A DNA stretch of 64,000 bases from positions 11,964,587-12,028,586 of the forward strand of contig NC_071333.1 in the NCBI RefSeq assembly GCF_010183535.1, in the 5' to 3' direction. This DNA comes from Caenorhabditis remanei (lineage: Eukaryota; Nematoda; Chromadorea; Rhabditida; Rhabditidae). Both the position numbers and the translations under genes were made by a program. Shown here one piece after another: positions 1 to 14,626 of this stretch; position 1 is the stretch's first letter; every line of letters begins with the position of its first letter. A model generated the notes under the pieces. That model was not told the origin of the DNA. It did not search any database and saw only the letters and a list, made by a program, of their open reading frames with translations.

Positions 1-665
1 CTTCTGGAAGCAGAGGATATGAGTGCAAAGGAAGGAGATCCGGGCTCAAAGATGGAGGTCAAAATCACCATCAACATGGTTCGAGCATCCACTGACCACT
101 GTTGGATATACTATCAAATTTCAGAAGCAACTGGAGAAACATCACCGTGAAATTGAGTCGTACATTTCTCCATTTACCCCATCTCCAAACTCAATCTTCC
201 TTCGTATCCCACCTAGACCAGAAGATTACGCCCGCATCGAGCTCGCACGGGATGAAGTCGAAAAACTCGTTCGCGAAGTTGTAAGTTTGTCGTTAAATAA
301 CAAACAAACACACAAAACGTATATTCCAGCACCTTCAAACCCCTCACATCATTACTGAAGAGGAGTCTAGAGAATATCTCCAAATTCTTCGTAAGCTCGA
401 TGTCCGTCTCAGCGCTTTGTATCCAAGACCACCAGCACCGGGAGACAAAGAGAAGAAAAGCTATCGCATGTGCCCATGCTACGAACCTGAGATGGAGGAC
501 ATTGAAGATCTGGTTGTTTTCTACGAGCAAGTTTTCCGTGGCCATCGATTTATGCACCGCTGTAACCTCTACATGGCGGAAAAACAAGCCGCTGAAGAGC
601 AAGGACTCCCCATTCCCCTCCCTCCAAAGATCGATGAGATCCGTTATTCACACGGACAGTGTTAA
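1..665 (+). CDS. 3' end of an unrecognised protein-coding gene (partial)
   Basis: I do not recognise this gene; only its last part is in the window. Best reading: coding from 1 in frame 1 to about 57, an intron 58-124 ending in the strong acceptor AAATTTCAG, an exon 125-280, an intron 281-329 (GTAAGT...TTCCAG) and a final exon 330-665 ending in TAA. All junctions are phase 0. The first donor is uncertain: GAG|GTCAAA at 58 and a GT at 79 both keep phase, and the second would give an intron of only 46 bases. The visible C-terminus is hydrophilic, rich in Glu, Arg and Pro, with a Pro-rich stretch (YPRPPAPGD), a CPCYEP motif and a helical Ala/Glu/Gln segment before an ending of HGQC. I see no membrane segment and no named domain. 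The last two exons are confident; function is unknown. Confidence 0.7.
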
Positions 666-1246
666 GAAAATGGAATCACTGAAATTGATTCCAAATGTTT
701 CAACAAACCCTCCCCGCCCCTCCCTCCCTTTCGCCGTCATGATAATCGTCAAATAATGTATAGATCAAAATTACCACGTCAATAATGCTGTTTTTCAAAA
801 ATTATAACCTTCGTTCCAATTTTTTGCACGCTTTTCTTTCTAGTCACTGCTTTTGATAGATAATCCCCGCGCTTACTTAAACTGTTTTTCATATAATTTT
901 TTTGTTTAAACAAAAAAATCTAATAATTTAGATGTTTTTCTGATTTCCTGTTATTTCACGTTGCCCAATATCTTTTTTGCCGATGTTTTATTTCCCGATT
1001 TCTTGCTTTTTTCCGATTGTCTCATTCTTCAATTCTTCGAGTGTAAAGATCAATTCCAGATTTCTATGACTCCGCAGGTTCAACTTTGTTCCCCCACCAT
1101 TCTACACATTTTAATGTAAAAAATGACTGAAGAACTCTACCGAAAATCCTTTCCCTCCACAAAGCTTATGATTGTTTCATCATTTATTCGCTATTCTCAT
1201 AAATTTAATTTCCACATTTTATTGTATATATATAAATTTTTCTATG

Positions 1247-1252
1247 AATAAA
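1247..1252 (+). terminator. Candidate poly(A) signal of the left-edge gene
   Basis: This is the first AATAAA downstream of the stop codon at 663-665. It would imply an unusually long 3' UTR of about 600 bases, so a variant signal closer to the stop is also possible. Confidence 0.35.
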
Positions 1253-2226
1253 GTTAACGATAAAAAATTCAATCACTCATTTAGGTGAGATTCAGGAAGA
1301 CAAGCAGGAGCTATAGAAACTAAAAACATGTGGAAAGTGCATAACTATGCTCTCATAAAACTTACGGAACAATCTTAACAAAAAAGCAAAGCACTAACCA
1401 ACTTCCGAAGCACATTACAATTGGGTAGCTCACAGTGAATGCTCAACTTCGGAACTCGTCTAACCCAACTTGAACTCCTCTTCTGTTCGCTTCACTTGCC
1501 GCGCATATTCAACATCCGGATGGGCAAACTCTATTTCAAAAGCGGTTGGCAATTTTGACACCCTGACACCTTACTGGTTTTCAAAATCCTTTGTGTTGGC
1601 GAAGTGTCAAAATGCATAACCATCAGTGTGGAAGCATACGGAAATAGTCAACTTTTTTCTGAATAACTTATTCACTTTCAAAGTTTTTTTTCGAAATTGT
1701 CCGCGTTTACCTGAGTTTTTCGTAAGACAACATCAGAAATTGAGTGTCTGTCATCAATTTAAAACAGAAAGGGACCTCCTGCTACACAAGCTCAGATACA
1801 TATTCCACCAAAACACTTCATCTTGTCATGCAGGCCAATTTATACAGCGATTACCTTCATATTAAGCATTTATGTTGCCTTTTCCCGCTTTTCTTGTAAT
1901 ATTTCCATCTATATCTAACCTTTTTTGCCTGATACTTATGGTTGTTTCTATTTTACAGAATGCCTTCAATTTTACGTTTCAACCAGTTCTACTCAACAAA
2001 AACAGATGCAGAAAATGGTGGGTGAATGAAATTTGATGTTATAATTGTATATCAGTCATCAAATGTTGATTATAAATATGTTTGTTCCTTTTTTTCCAAA
2101 AAATTAAACATGAGAATCTTGAAAATGCTGACCCTATTCAAATAATCGCAAAGGTCTGCTAGCAAGTAAACGGACGTCATTGGATGTTAGATTCTAAGAT
2201 TTTTAACACGATAGCTGTCCAGAAAT

Positions 2227-2259
2227 AAAACGGAGGATGTTAGTTCTCCGTTTTTTTTT
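2227..2259. repeat. Short perfect hairpin followed by T run
   Basis: A nine-base arm AAAACGGAG (2227-2235) pairs with CTCCGTTTT (2246-2254) around a ten-base loop, and a run of T follows to 2259. It resembles a small-RNA or terminator-type hairpin, but its genomic context gives no support for function and chance is possible. Confidence 0.3.
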
Positions 2260-4242
2260 GGAACAGTTTAGTTTCACAAATGGTTTTTCTTTTCTTCCAA
2301 CAAACCGGAAAGAAGATGCGGAAATTAGTTTCCTCTAACATTTAAAGTATTCAACATCCGTTCCAAAATAAATCAACTAGTAATCTTTTGGTTCTTTTTT
2401 TGAAAGTTCATCCTACGCAACGTGAGGACTTCATATTCGTACCTACCGCCTACGTAAAAATTGGCAAAAACAGCAAAAAGAATAGTAAGCCGATCAAAAC
2501 CCGTTGTTCATTTCCAAAAGTGGTGCCTACCATTCATTCACAGATTTGTGTTTTGCGATACCTAATGACACCGTTCATCCATGAAAACGTAATCTACGAC
2601 GTTCATTGCGAAAAACGGTATTTCCTCTTATGCATTCCGTCGTCGCACCTTATACATAGTAAAACCACGGCATAGGGGTACAGTTGACCTGTCAGATCGA
2701 TATCCTCCAAGGCCATTTCGTCAATTCACCATCCGCTGTTTCTTCTCCTCTGGTCGGTGTTTTGTCCTCATTGTTGCTTGCATCGTATTCAAATTTTCTT
2801 CTGCGCAAATCGATTCCGTGATCCCGTTCTCAGCAGTTTGTTTCCCCGATGAGAGGTTTTTTTTTACTGAATCCTCTTTTCTCAACCAATTGAACGATGT
2901 AAATACATGTTTTTGAAGTTCGCATTCAAAAAATTATGAATAATTTCCAAAAATTTGTTTTAGAATAACATTTTTATGATTTCCGTGAAGTCCATAGACA
3001 TGTGAGATAGGATTAAATATACATGAGAAATGAAATAATCATTTAATTTCCTGATTAGCATTGAAAAGCATCTGTTTGTACTTCTAAGTTCCCATTAATG
3101 CTTCTAAAAACACGTAATTCTTTATATTTTCTGTTTTGATTCCTTGAATACTCTATTCGATACATCTGGCTCAAAACATAGAATACGTGAGAACAGTCAT
3201 TAAGCCTCAACGCCCTTCCGAGCAATTAGGTGGTAAGCTCTTTCTCCCGAGAAGCTTCCGTGTCCTGATCCGGCTTTTCCCTCCCTTTCCAATGAACCTG
3301 GTCCGTTGGTTCGTCATGACAACACACCTGCCATTTTGATAAATCCATGCAGGGCGTAACCTCAAACCTTCTTTTTCCCAGTTCTGATGTCTATTTCATT
3401 TTGTCATTTCCTTCAAGATTTTTGCTTTCTTTCCGCACATTTCCTAAGAGATGTGAACAGGAAAATACGAATAATTGTCGTTTCATTTATGAATTATGAA
3501 TGAAAGAGGGGCAAGACCAACAATGGTCCGAGGGGTACATCACGGGGCGGGCAGTAATAACTCGAGTGTTATTGCGATTCCAAAACAGAGAGTGAACAGG
3601 AGGGTATATAGCATAAGTGTGAACACGCTGTTGGTCAATCTCTCCTCCCCTCGTGTCTCCAAACTATTTTCGCTTTCTTTCTTTCTTCCAGTGTCTGTAC
3701 TTCCCATAGTGTTCATCCTTTTGTGACTAATCGACCTAGTTACCTCCGTTTGAACGGTATTTCTTGGCACCACATTTCTTTTCGCTTTCCACATTTTCAA
3801 TTCATTCTGTTTTCAATTCATTCACTCTTACAAATTGGCTACCATAAAAAGCGTATAATCTTATTGAAGGGTCCGCCGTCTAGTTCCTTTTGTTTTCAAA
3901 ATTTTCCTCTTGTTATCCATTCTCTCACGGATATAAAACAACAGAGAACAATAGCTCTGATGAGTTTATCTCATTCTTTAGCAGTCGTTTCCCATTTATT
4001 TTGTCTAAAAAGAAGGGAAGGGATCTCTACTATTTTTTCCGCTTCATTAGAATGGATTGGCATCTTATGGAAGCTGTTGCAGGTATTTTAGAAGAACAAA
4101 ACATTGAGTTACCTACTAAAAAACGTTCCACGATTTCTGGAAACATTAGTATTTTTCAAGTGCTACTATTGCATGTTCTTCTTATATTCATTGAAAATTT
4201 CATTTTTTATTTAGAAAAACTTCAATTTCAGACACTACAACA

Positions 4243-6518
4243 ATGTCGGAGCGGAAAACAACAAGCGCTCAAACGATCGTTATCATATCATCGTTAATAC
4301 TGCTCATTGTTGCATTGGGTCTTCAAGCCGGAGGAGTAATGTCGCCAAGTTGGCAAGTCGTGGATATTCGGGAATTTCGATCAACACATCATGTGAGTTT
4401 TCGTTGTGTTCTTGACCTTAGTTTCTAATAAACAAACATTTCACCAAAGGTAAAATCTAATTAAAGAAAGTTCATGTCATCGGACTTTTTTCATCGAAAA
4501 CGTTGTGAGAACAATAGAACAAAACACAAGTCTCCCAGTACTTAATAATAAATACTTCAGCATGGACTTTGGCTGGATTGTGTCCGACCACAACTTCACC
4601 TGTTGAAAAATCAAGACAAAGATGACCTTCCTTTGCACTGCACATACAAATTTGACATGTCTGCCACAGAGATTATTGACGAAAACATCGAGGACATTGA
4701 CCAAAACAGCGCTGCCGGAGAAAGCGAGCATCACCAGTTTTTCGGTAACACGGCTTCTTAAAAATAATACTGAAACTGATTTTAGTGAAGAGCGAAAACT
4801 CAACAAAGATTGTCAAAACTGATGATCTTGAAGATGAATTTATTTATTTCCAAAAAAGTTGAAAAACATCTCTAGTAATGAAAATCACGGTCTAGTATAT
4901 TCATAGTGCTAGTAAAACTGAGAAGACAGAAAATACATATTTTAAACGTAAACTATAATATTTTCAGGATGGCACAAATTCACACTCGGGTTTATGCTCT
5001 GCGCAATCATCTTGGCAGCATTTTCTTTGTTATGCGGTATCTGTGCACCGTGCAGCTCTGGATTTGCGGTTCTATATGCTATTCTTGTTGCATTCACAGG
5101 TATTTTAGTCGAAAAGTGGACAAAAAATTTGAGTATGGATCTTTCAGCGTTCACTGCCACTTGCGGAGATGCAATCTTCTTCTTCGCTGCTCATCGTGTA
5201 GACAGTCGTTTTGTGCAAGGACTTGTGGGAACGTATGAGGTAAGGATTCCATATATCAAGAAATCATAAACTGGAAAAAACTGTGATAAAGCAAATTCTA
5301 TTGTTTCCTCACTACCAATTTACACCGACAGCCTGGATTGAAATTCATAAAATTCACGGATTCTGGAAAACATATTGAGCAGTAGGAAGACGGATCTGCA
5401 TTTATAAGTACACTGCACCTATCGACTTTTTAATGTTTATGTTTCTATTGGTTTCCAAAAACAACCGGGTTCTCAGAGATCTATGTTATGGATGTGTCAC
5501 CCGATTCATGTTAGATTCTGAATATATTTGATCTCGGTGAAAAAAGAAAGATCAAAAACTTGAAAATCATTTTTCTGAAAGAGGAAATTGCTTTTATTGT
5601 GGAATCTGACAATTTGACAGAAAATATAACAACATAGAACATTCAGTTTTCAAATAATAAAACTTCTAGGCTTTGTTTTAGTTTTAAAAAAGTATTTATA
5701 TAATTTTATGGAAACAGATTCCTATCAGGGCTGGGCATTGTTTGAGAGGTCAAATAAATTGTTTGACCAAATAATGTTTGAATATTTTTTCCAAACAATT
5801 TATTTGATCAAATAATATTTGAATTTATTTTTCAAATAATTTATTTGACCAAACATTATTTGAAATTTTTTCTCAAATAATCAAATAATTTCAAATAATT
5901 TTAAACAACTCAAGAAAATGTTTTATTGCCAATAAAGGCAGTAAAAAGAAAAAAAAACAGTAGGTTATATTTTAAAACATGTAAAAATCAAGGAAAAAGA
6001 CTATTTTTTGTCAAATTTTCCATCCTGAAAGACTTTCTTGAGTTCGAAGTAATTTTTTTTTCCCTAACCATTCGGCAGTTTTAAGAGAAAAATTATCATA
6101 AATGATACAAAGAAATGGGTTTCAAGTTATTTGAAAATTTTCAAATAATTTGGTCAAATAATTTTATTTGATATGAATTTGTCAAACATTATTTGGTCAA
6201 ACAATTTGTTTGAAAAAAACGTTCAAATAATTATTTGAAGCAATTTATTTGACTTTTACCCCAAATTTCAAATAATTCAAATAATCAAACAAATATTTTG
6301 CCCAGCCCTGATTCCTATTTGCTACCATCTCAACCAATTTTTAGCAAAACATCGGAATGGCGTTCTACCTCCACGTCGCAGGAACAACCATCTCTTGTTT
6401 GGCTCTGATTATGGCAGCTATCTCCGCGTACTCCCTTCTTCAAAACAACGAATCCGACCGACATCTCCCAATGCGTGAAATGGCTCCACTTCATGAACCA
6501 CGATTCGCAAGAGTTTGA
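4243..6518 (+). CDS. Claudin-like four-pass membrane protein
   Basis: Five exons: 4243-4392, 4561-4744, 4968-5099, 5148-5239 and 6345-6518, giving 243 residues. The start follows an acceptor (CAATTTCAG, ending 4231) by 12 bases, which fits a spliced-leader site. Membrane segments lie at about residues 11-32, 115-138, in the exon 3/4 region, and in exon 5. The first extracellular loop carries the claudin/PMP-22/EMP signature: W37, GLW at 52-54, C57 and C77. A short cytoplasmic tail follows segment four. The loop is long and acidic (IIDENIEDIDQN). By family knowledge such proteins act at cell junctions or as channel-associated subunits; which nematode claudin-like member this is I cannot say. 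The last intron (5240-6344) is large and holds a transposon. A 48-base intron between exons 3 and 4 is in frame, so its retention would insert 16 residues in or near a membrane segment. Confidence 0.85.
5726..6310. mobile_element. hAT-type MITE (585 bp, 8-bp target duplication)
   Basis: Termini are perfect inverted repeats: CAGGGCTGGGCA at the left end and TGCCCAGCCCTG at the right. An exact 8-base direct repeat ATTCCTAT flanks it (5718-5725 and 6311-6318). Eight-base duplications and CAGGG-type ends are hallmarks of the hAT superfamily. The interior is a degenerate palindrome built of many TCAAATAATT/TTATTTGA-type units, with no coding capacity, so it is non-autonomous. It sits in the last intron of the claudin-like gene. 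Confidence 0.88.
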
Positions 6519-6658
6519 TTTTTGACATTAATACTGCCATTTCTTGTGATCTCCTCCAATCTGTTAGGTGGCACACTACCGTATAAACTGATTTGTATTA
6601 TTTATGGTGACGTCTTTTTTGTCATATTTTGATACCGAAAAATCTCGAAGCAGTAAAC

Positions 6659-6664
6659 TTTATT
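6659..6664 (-). terminator. Poly(A) signal of the calmodulin-like gene
   Basis: TTTATT on the plus strand reads AATAAA on the minus strand, about 430 bases beyond the stop codon at 7093-7095. It lies in the 574-base gap between the convergent claudin-like and calmodulin-like genes, where nothing else is evident. Confidence 0.45.
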
Positions 6665-7092
6665 ATTATACCAACTAGATTTGTGACACCAAAAGACAAA
6701 GAGGAATATGAAGAAAAATGAAAGAAGGGGATATATATTAAAAATTATAACTACACTACGAAGAAAGTTCGTTATCATCAGAAAGGCACAAGTTTTTAGA
6801 AAAATATCGTTTTTGGTTTGACAAGAAGGGAAGGGGAAACAGTTGAAAATCGATAGAAGTGTTTTATCCGAAAATGCTTGCTCCATGAGCGTAATGACTA
6901 TGTTGTATTCAGCAGGAATGAAAAATTAGAATGGAAGTGTATCATTTGATTTTTTGTTATAATGAAAAGTATATTTGGAAGTTGTGGAATTGAAAACTTG
7001 GAAATGTATTCTTGTTGTAGAAACACCGGGATGTTATTGGTTTCCGTCGTATTCTTTGGACTGCATCATTTGTGGTATTCGTCGGAATTTCT

Positions 7093-9092
7093 TTACTTTC
7101 TGCGGGTCATCATCTCGCAGAATTCTGAAAGAACAAAAAACTTGTTTCGATTGAAAATAATAATATGGCTTCTGACCTTGGAAGTTGATTTTTCCGTCAT
7201 TGTTTTGGTCGACATGCCTGTAGATGGCTTTGATGTCTTGATCGGATAGGGAATGTCCCATTCTTTGGAAAGCAGTTCGGAGCTCGGATCTGAAAACATA
7301 CACATATTTTCAAAAATTTGTCATTTTGTGATCCGTCAACTTCTTTTACACCCCATGAACGTTTCCATAGAATATGTCCGTCAATTTTCTCATTTAGTCA
7401 TACTAAACACACCAAAACATTTTTGTGGCATCAACTAGTCACACTTCAGGGCCAATTGAGATTTGTAGTAAACCTCCCTCACCTGGTGATGTAGCCATCT
7501 CCATCAACGTCCAACTCCTCGAAAACTGCCTTCAAAGAGAGTGAAAGTGGATTCGCTTTGGCAATCACAAGGAATTCTGAAATAATTAAGATGTGTACAA
7601 AATGATACGAATCAAACAGCATAAAGGCTCCAGGAAGGATAATTACCTTGGAAATCAATGTTTCCATCATGATCTTTGTCGGCTGCCTCGAACATAGCAT
7701 CAAGTTCGTCTTCAGTTGGAGACTGTCCCATTTTCTGCATGACAGCACGGAGTTCTTCCTAAAACATATGACACTGTACTATGGAGTCCCCTCTTATTTC
7801 TCACAAACCCTTTGGATGAATCCATCTCCATTCAAATCGAATTCTCTGAAAATTCCCTTCAAGTCGTCCTCTCGGATCTCTCCAACTTCTCCCTGCAAGA
7901 AAAGACGTACATGTCATTTTTGCTTTAGTATTCATATTCTTCTGTCTGTTTGCTTAGCGAACTGCCAAACACCAAGCCAAGGTGTGTTTTGTCAACTTTC
8001 TTCTAGTTCCCAGACGTCAAGAAATAGTGAATGGAAGGAGAAAATAATGACTAAAAAGAAACATTTTACCTTGAAATTCAGCTGAGAATTCATTCTAAAG
8101 ATGACAATTCAAGAATGAATTGCCCCCCTTTTATACAATTAAAGTTTCTGTTCTCAACATTTCACAACAAAACAATAATACACTAAAGGTCAATAAGAAA
8201 TGATAAGAAGTCAGGTTTGTTGATTATTTTCCCGCACAGATCGAAAATAACCAGATTATTTGTTTTGCAAAGTGATCTCTATATTGCTGTCATTTCTCCT
8301 TGAAAATGTTTCTTAGTGTCTGGCGGGCAAGAATTAGTTCCCATTGTATGAGATGTGTAGTAAACAACCGAAAAAACTTCAGAACCCAGTATTATCTTTT
8401 CTCTCTTCTTTTTCATTGTAATTTCAGTTTAGTTCCGTTTTCTATGAATTTTCAAAACAATTATCCCGTCAAAAATGAAGGGAGATTTATATGAATTTTT
8501 CCTCTAGATCCGTTTTTCTCTGATGCATCTTCAACCATGCTATTATATGATTTCATGGTAACAGGCCCAACAAAATTATGAATCACCCTGAAACTGAAAT
8601 GTTGTCTTTTTAGAAAAACGGAATAACGGAATCATGACGGTGTATACCGTTTCATGATTGTTTTTGACGTGAAGAAACCGTGAGTCAAAAATGGCCAACG
8701 CGCAGATATGTTTGCATTGCGATTATTTTTCTTTCTCTTTTTTCTTCAGAAAGTTTCGAGGTTTGAGATGCAAAAAGGGTCTGTTAACATAACATGTGTA
8801 AAGAAAAAAAGTTTTTGAGAAATGAGCTCGAAAAAGTTGTTCTTTCCGTCTTCCTCGACGTCTTTTTCTTATGCAAGTCCTATTTTCTGATGTGTTCTAA
8901 ACTGGGTGACGTTTCTGCATTGTTATATTCCGCTAAATAAGACGGCATGGAATATGATTGTGATAAGAGGCTTATCACTTCAACTAGGCAGAACTGACAC
9001 TGACGACATATTTCGAATCGCGAGAAACTGTGAATTGTAGAAATAGGTATACATACCTGATTCTTCTTCTTTGAAGAGCAGCAGGCGCCCAT
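7093..9092 (-). CDS. Calmodulin-like EF-hand protein, two alternative N-termini
   Basis: Common exons, in transcript order: 7892-7809, 7758-7647, 7576-7483, 7289-7177 and 7124-7093. Isoform a starts in exon 9092-9057 and encodes MGACCSSKKKNQ; isoform b starts in exon 8093-8070 and encodes MNSQLNFK. Both first exons are phase 0, giving proteins of 156 and 152 residues. Four EF-hands follow the calmodulin plan, with loops beginning DLNGDGFI, DKDHDGNI, DVDGDGYI and DQNNDGKI; all keep acidic position 1 and Gly 6, so calcium binding is expected in each. The protein ends FCEMMTRRK, close to calmodulin. The a form has Gly2 followed by Cys-Cys and a Lys cluster, the standard layout for N-myristoylation plus palmitoylation; the b form has none. 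Which numbered cal gene of C. elegans corresponds I cannot determine. Confidence 0.9.
8128..8135 (-). promoter_or_regulatory. TATA box of the internal promoter (isoform b)
   Basis: On the minus strand this reads TATAAAAG, about 35-40 bases upstream of the isoform-b ATG at 8093. It is preceded by an AT-rich stretch and followed by a G run. The position fits a direct transcription start just before the b-form ATG, inside the first intron of isoform a. Confidence 0.6.
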
Positions 9093-9102
9093 GTTTGTTT
9101 GG

Positions 9103-9105
9103 CTG
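9103..9105 (-). promoter_or_regulatory. Splice acceptor just upstream of the isoform-a start
   Basis: On the minus strand the sequence reads CTTGCCTGTATTCAG and then a ten-base leader before ATGGGCGCC. An acceptor here argues for trans-splicing or an upstream non-coding exon. It also argues against the in-frame ATG at 9116, which would prepend eight residues and destroy the myristoylation site. Confidence 0.55.
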
Positions 9106-10686
9106 AATACAGGCAAGAGTCAGTCAGGCAATCGGTTGTTGCTGGTGGTGGGAGGAAGAGTTGATGGCTGGTCGCACCGTGTGTGTTGTATGAAAGTACG
9201 CGTGTTTGATTCGACGACGAGAATGCGGGCGGCGCGAAGAGAAACGAGAAACAAACGACGACACTACCAGCAGGACCCCCTTGTTAGTCACAAAAAAGAG
9301 GAGGAGACGCACCGGGCAACCTTCGTTGTCCCTAGCCCTTCAGACACCGAGACCGAAATTGAGACACGCCCCTCTACAGACCCCTTGATTTTTTTGGCAT
9401 TCGGAATGAAATACAGTGTCTTGATGAGTGTTGATAACAACATCTTCTTCGAGAAATACACAAATGTTCTTCTCAAACTGAGTTTTGACCAATTACAAAA
9501 AGATTGATAGTGAGGGCAAGGATCAGTGTAAAACAGGAAAGATCAACTGAAGAATGTTAAACAGAAAGATGAAAAAGGAATTGAAGAAGAGAAGAAGAAG
9601 TAAACCAATCACACAATTACATAGCAACCGTAACCTGTAATTTAGTCATAGATGCGTGTTGTGGTATCTAGAAAAGCAAAACTTCTTAGTTCTCAAATAC
9701 GTATTGCAGTCATGAAACAAAACGTATCAATTCACATCACCAGTAATTGACCTACAATGTTCTGGAAAAGATAAGATAGTAAAAATGTGTAGTCTTATAG
9801 AAAATATATCATTTCAAAACGAGTATTCTAATCACAACAGAAAAAAATTCAATAAAAACGTTTACACGATCTATTTATCTGTTTTTTGATCTATAGATGA
9901 TGAGTTGCGCCTGATTATCAACATGTAAACAATAACAGTTTTCATAAAATTTTATCGGTTGTACTAGTTTCTGTTCAGATTTCAATATCAATGCATATTG
10001 ATAGTTGTTTAGGTTCACCGACTGTATTTTGATTACTGTACAATGCAACTACAGTAAAATCTCGAACTTACTTCCCGAAACAACGAGGTCAATAATTTAT
10101 TCAAAAGATTTCATAATACTATACATCATTTTTTGTTATTTCGTGTTTCAAGTCATTTCAAAACAAACATCGTCATCTTCTGACCTACCCGAACACGAGA
10201 TGAAATTTGAGACTTTTCGACGTTTTCATTCCACATCTTCATCTTTTTTTGTCTCCAGCCATCGTTTCTTCTTAAACAATTACTGACTCTAATAAAGAGT
10301 CTCCCAACTAATTAGTTGATAATTCACGATTTACGTGCAGTACGTCGTCAGCAATCGAGACGATCGGTCTTTATTCTTGCGACAATCTGTACCATTTTTT
10401 ATCACGTATTTTCAAAGAGGCTATCTAACTGTCGAAACCAATTAAAGTTGTGTGGAGGCAGTGCCCCCGGTCGACCGGTTCTCATTTTGCAATGTTCGAC
10501 CCATCGGAAAGTATTTCTCTCAATCGTAGTCAATTGCTATTTGAAAACAAAATATAATTACTTTTTTTCATTCGTTGACAAAATTCATAAACATCGCCTT
10601 TTTTTTTTGAAAAAACCAAATTGGAGAAGTTATATCAAGTATCAAGTGTTGATAATCAAAGTAGTGGAAAGATTGGCGAACCGTCT
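9106..10686. other. Intergenic region between the ets-5 3' end and the calmodulin-like gene
   Basis: The part at 9120-9400 is unusually GC-rich and probably contains the isoform-a promoter and 5' region. From 9500 on it is AT-rich with short chance open frames only. The ets-5 3' UTR should occupy its right end. No further gene is supported. Confidence 0.45.
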
Positions 10687-13495
<2,809 letters not shown>

Positions 13496-14553
13496 AGCTG
13501 TAGTGCAATGAAGAGAGCCTCGAACATGCGCAAGACGGATTCCCGATTTGGAGGGCGGGGGCTCCAAGACTGGTCGTCGACTAGCTCCATTCAGCAGCGA
13601 CGTCGTGCCTTATTTACTACGGTAGTTGAGGAGTCGTAAGTAGGCAAGTGGCAGTTTGTCGGGCTTCTTGACTTCCGTTCGAATTTCCGGTATGATAACT
13701 AAAGTATTGACAAGCCGAATCTAATGGAATATTCTGATTATAATGAAGAACCTCGATTATCGCATCATTTTAGACATTTCTTCTATGTGAAGCTCAGCGT
13801 AGGCGTTTGATTTCTGGCCATCATTCCTTAAATGTTGAGCCATCAAATTTTTGAGGCAATTCTCTATTTTCAGACAGACAAAAAAACGTGAAACGTGATA
13901 AACTTATGAAATTGTTAATAGGGTGAAAGTACACGGAATCCGTGAACACAACAAATGGAACCATTTCCCCGATGGTCGCGAGATGTACGATGTTTGAAAT
14001 CGTATGATTCTGAAAACAAGCACTTTGTATCATAAAATTCCACTTTGAAAAGCTTATCAGATTTATCGACGAAATTGTTTTTTTTTCTGTCACACTACAC
14101 TGTTTCATGAGAACTGAACTGATATGAAAAGTTCCGTATTGCCAGAATCATATTGCATCGCAGTCGGCTCTCCGATTCCAACCATCGAATAGTCCCACAC
14201 GTTTTTCGATATTTTTGTGCTGGGTAGACAAAGATGTGTGTATCTATTTAACACAGTGGACAATTACTTATCAAAAGTCAACTACACTTGGGCAAAGTTC
14301 TAATGTTCAAGTGCATGTGAAGAAAGCGTTTCTGATAGACCGTGAGTGCTGATAAGACATATTTCAATTTATGAGGTCGACGGTTAGTTTATTCATTTTA
14401 CGTTTCTAGAAAATTCGAGAGTGACACTTCACTTTGATCGAATTTTTATTTTTATTTTCAGTGGTGAGTAACCTAACTTTTATACAGATGAGACCGAACT
14501 TATAACTATTCAATCCCTGAAAATGAGTTGCTCAAAAAAGTGTAAAAATATTT
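13496..14553. other. Upstream region of ets-5
   Basis: The stretch 13496-13690 is relatively GC-rich and unlike the surrounding AT-rich sequence; on the minus strand it leads directly into the ets-5 ATG at 13495 and is probably 5' UTR and core promoter. The rest, to the tRNA, has no supportable gene. Confidence 0.4.
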
Positions 14554-14626
14554 GCCGCCAGCAGGGGTCGAACCTGCGACCTTGGGCTTATTAGACCCAC
14601 GCTCTAACCGACTGAGCTATGGCGGC
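14554..14626 (-). tRNA. tRNA-Ile, anticodon AAT
   Basis: The reverse complement is a complete 73-base cloverleaf. The acceptor stem is GCCGCCA/TGGCGGC, the D arm GCTCAGTCGGTTAGAGC, the anticodon stem TGGGT/GCCCA with loop CTAATAA (anticodon AAT), and the T arm GCAGG TTCGAAC CTGC. CCA is not encoded, as usual in eukaryotes. A run of five T on the minus strand (14548-14544) immediately downstream serves as RNA polymerase III terminator. No intron. Confidence 0.97.

Larger units (their letters stand above)
666..4230. other. Gene-poor gap of about 3.6 kb
   Basis: AT-rich sequence with scattered short open frames, for example 1626-1865 and 2388-2675. None has convincing splice partners, domain features or codon bias. 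It contains a short perfect hairpin at 2227-2254 followed by a T run. The right part presumably holds the promoter of the claudin-like gene. I see nothing else that can be named. Confidence 0.5.

Noticed and set aside
2388..2675. 95-residue open frame in the left gap
   Set aside because: No splice partners, no recognisable domain and ordinary composition; an open frame of this length can occur by chance.
9093..9116. In-frame upstream ATG extending the calmodulin-like isoform a by eight residues
   Set aside because: A splice acceptor lies between that ATG and the downstream one, and the extension would destroy a strong myristoylation/palmitoylation motif.
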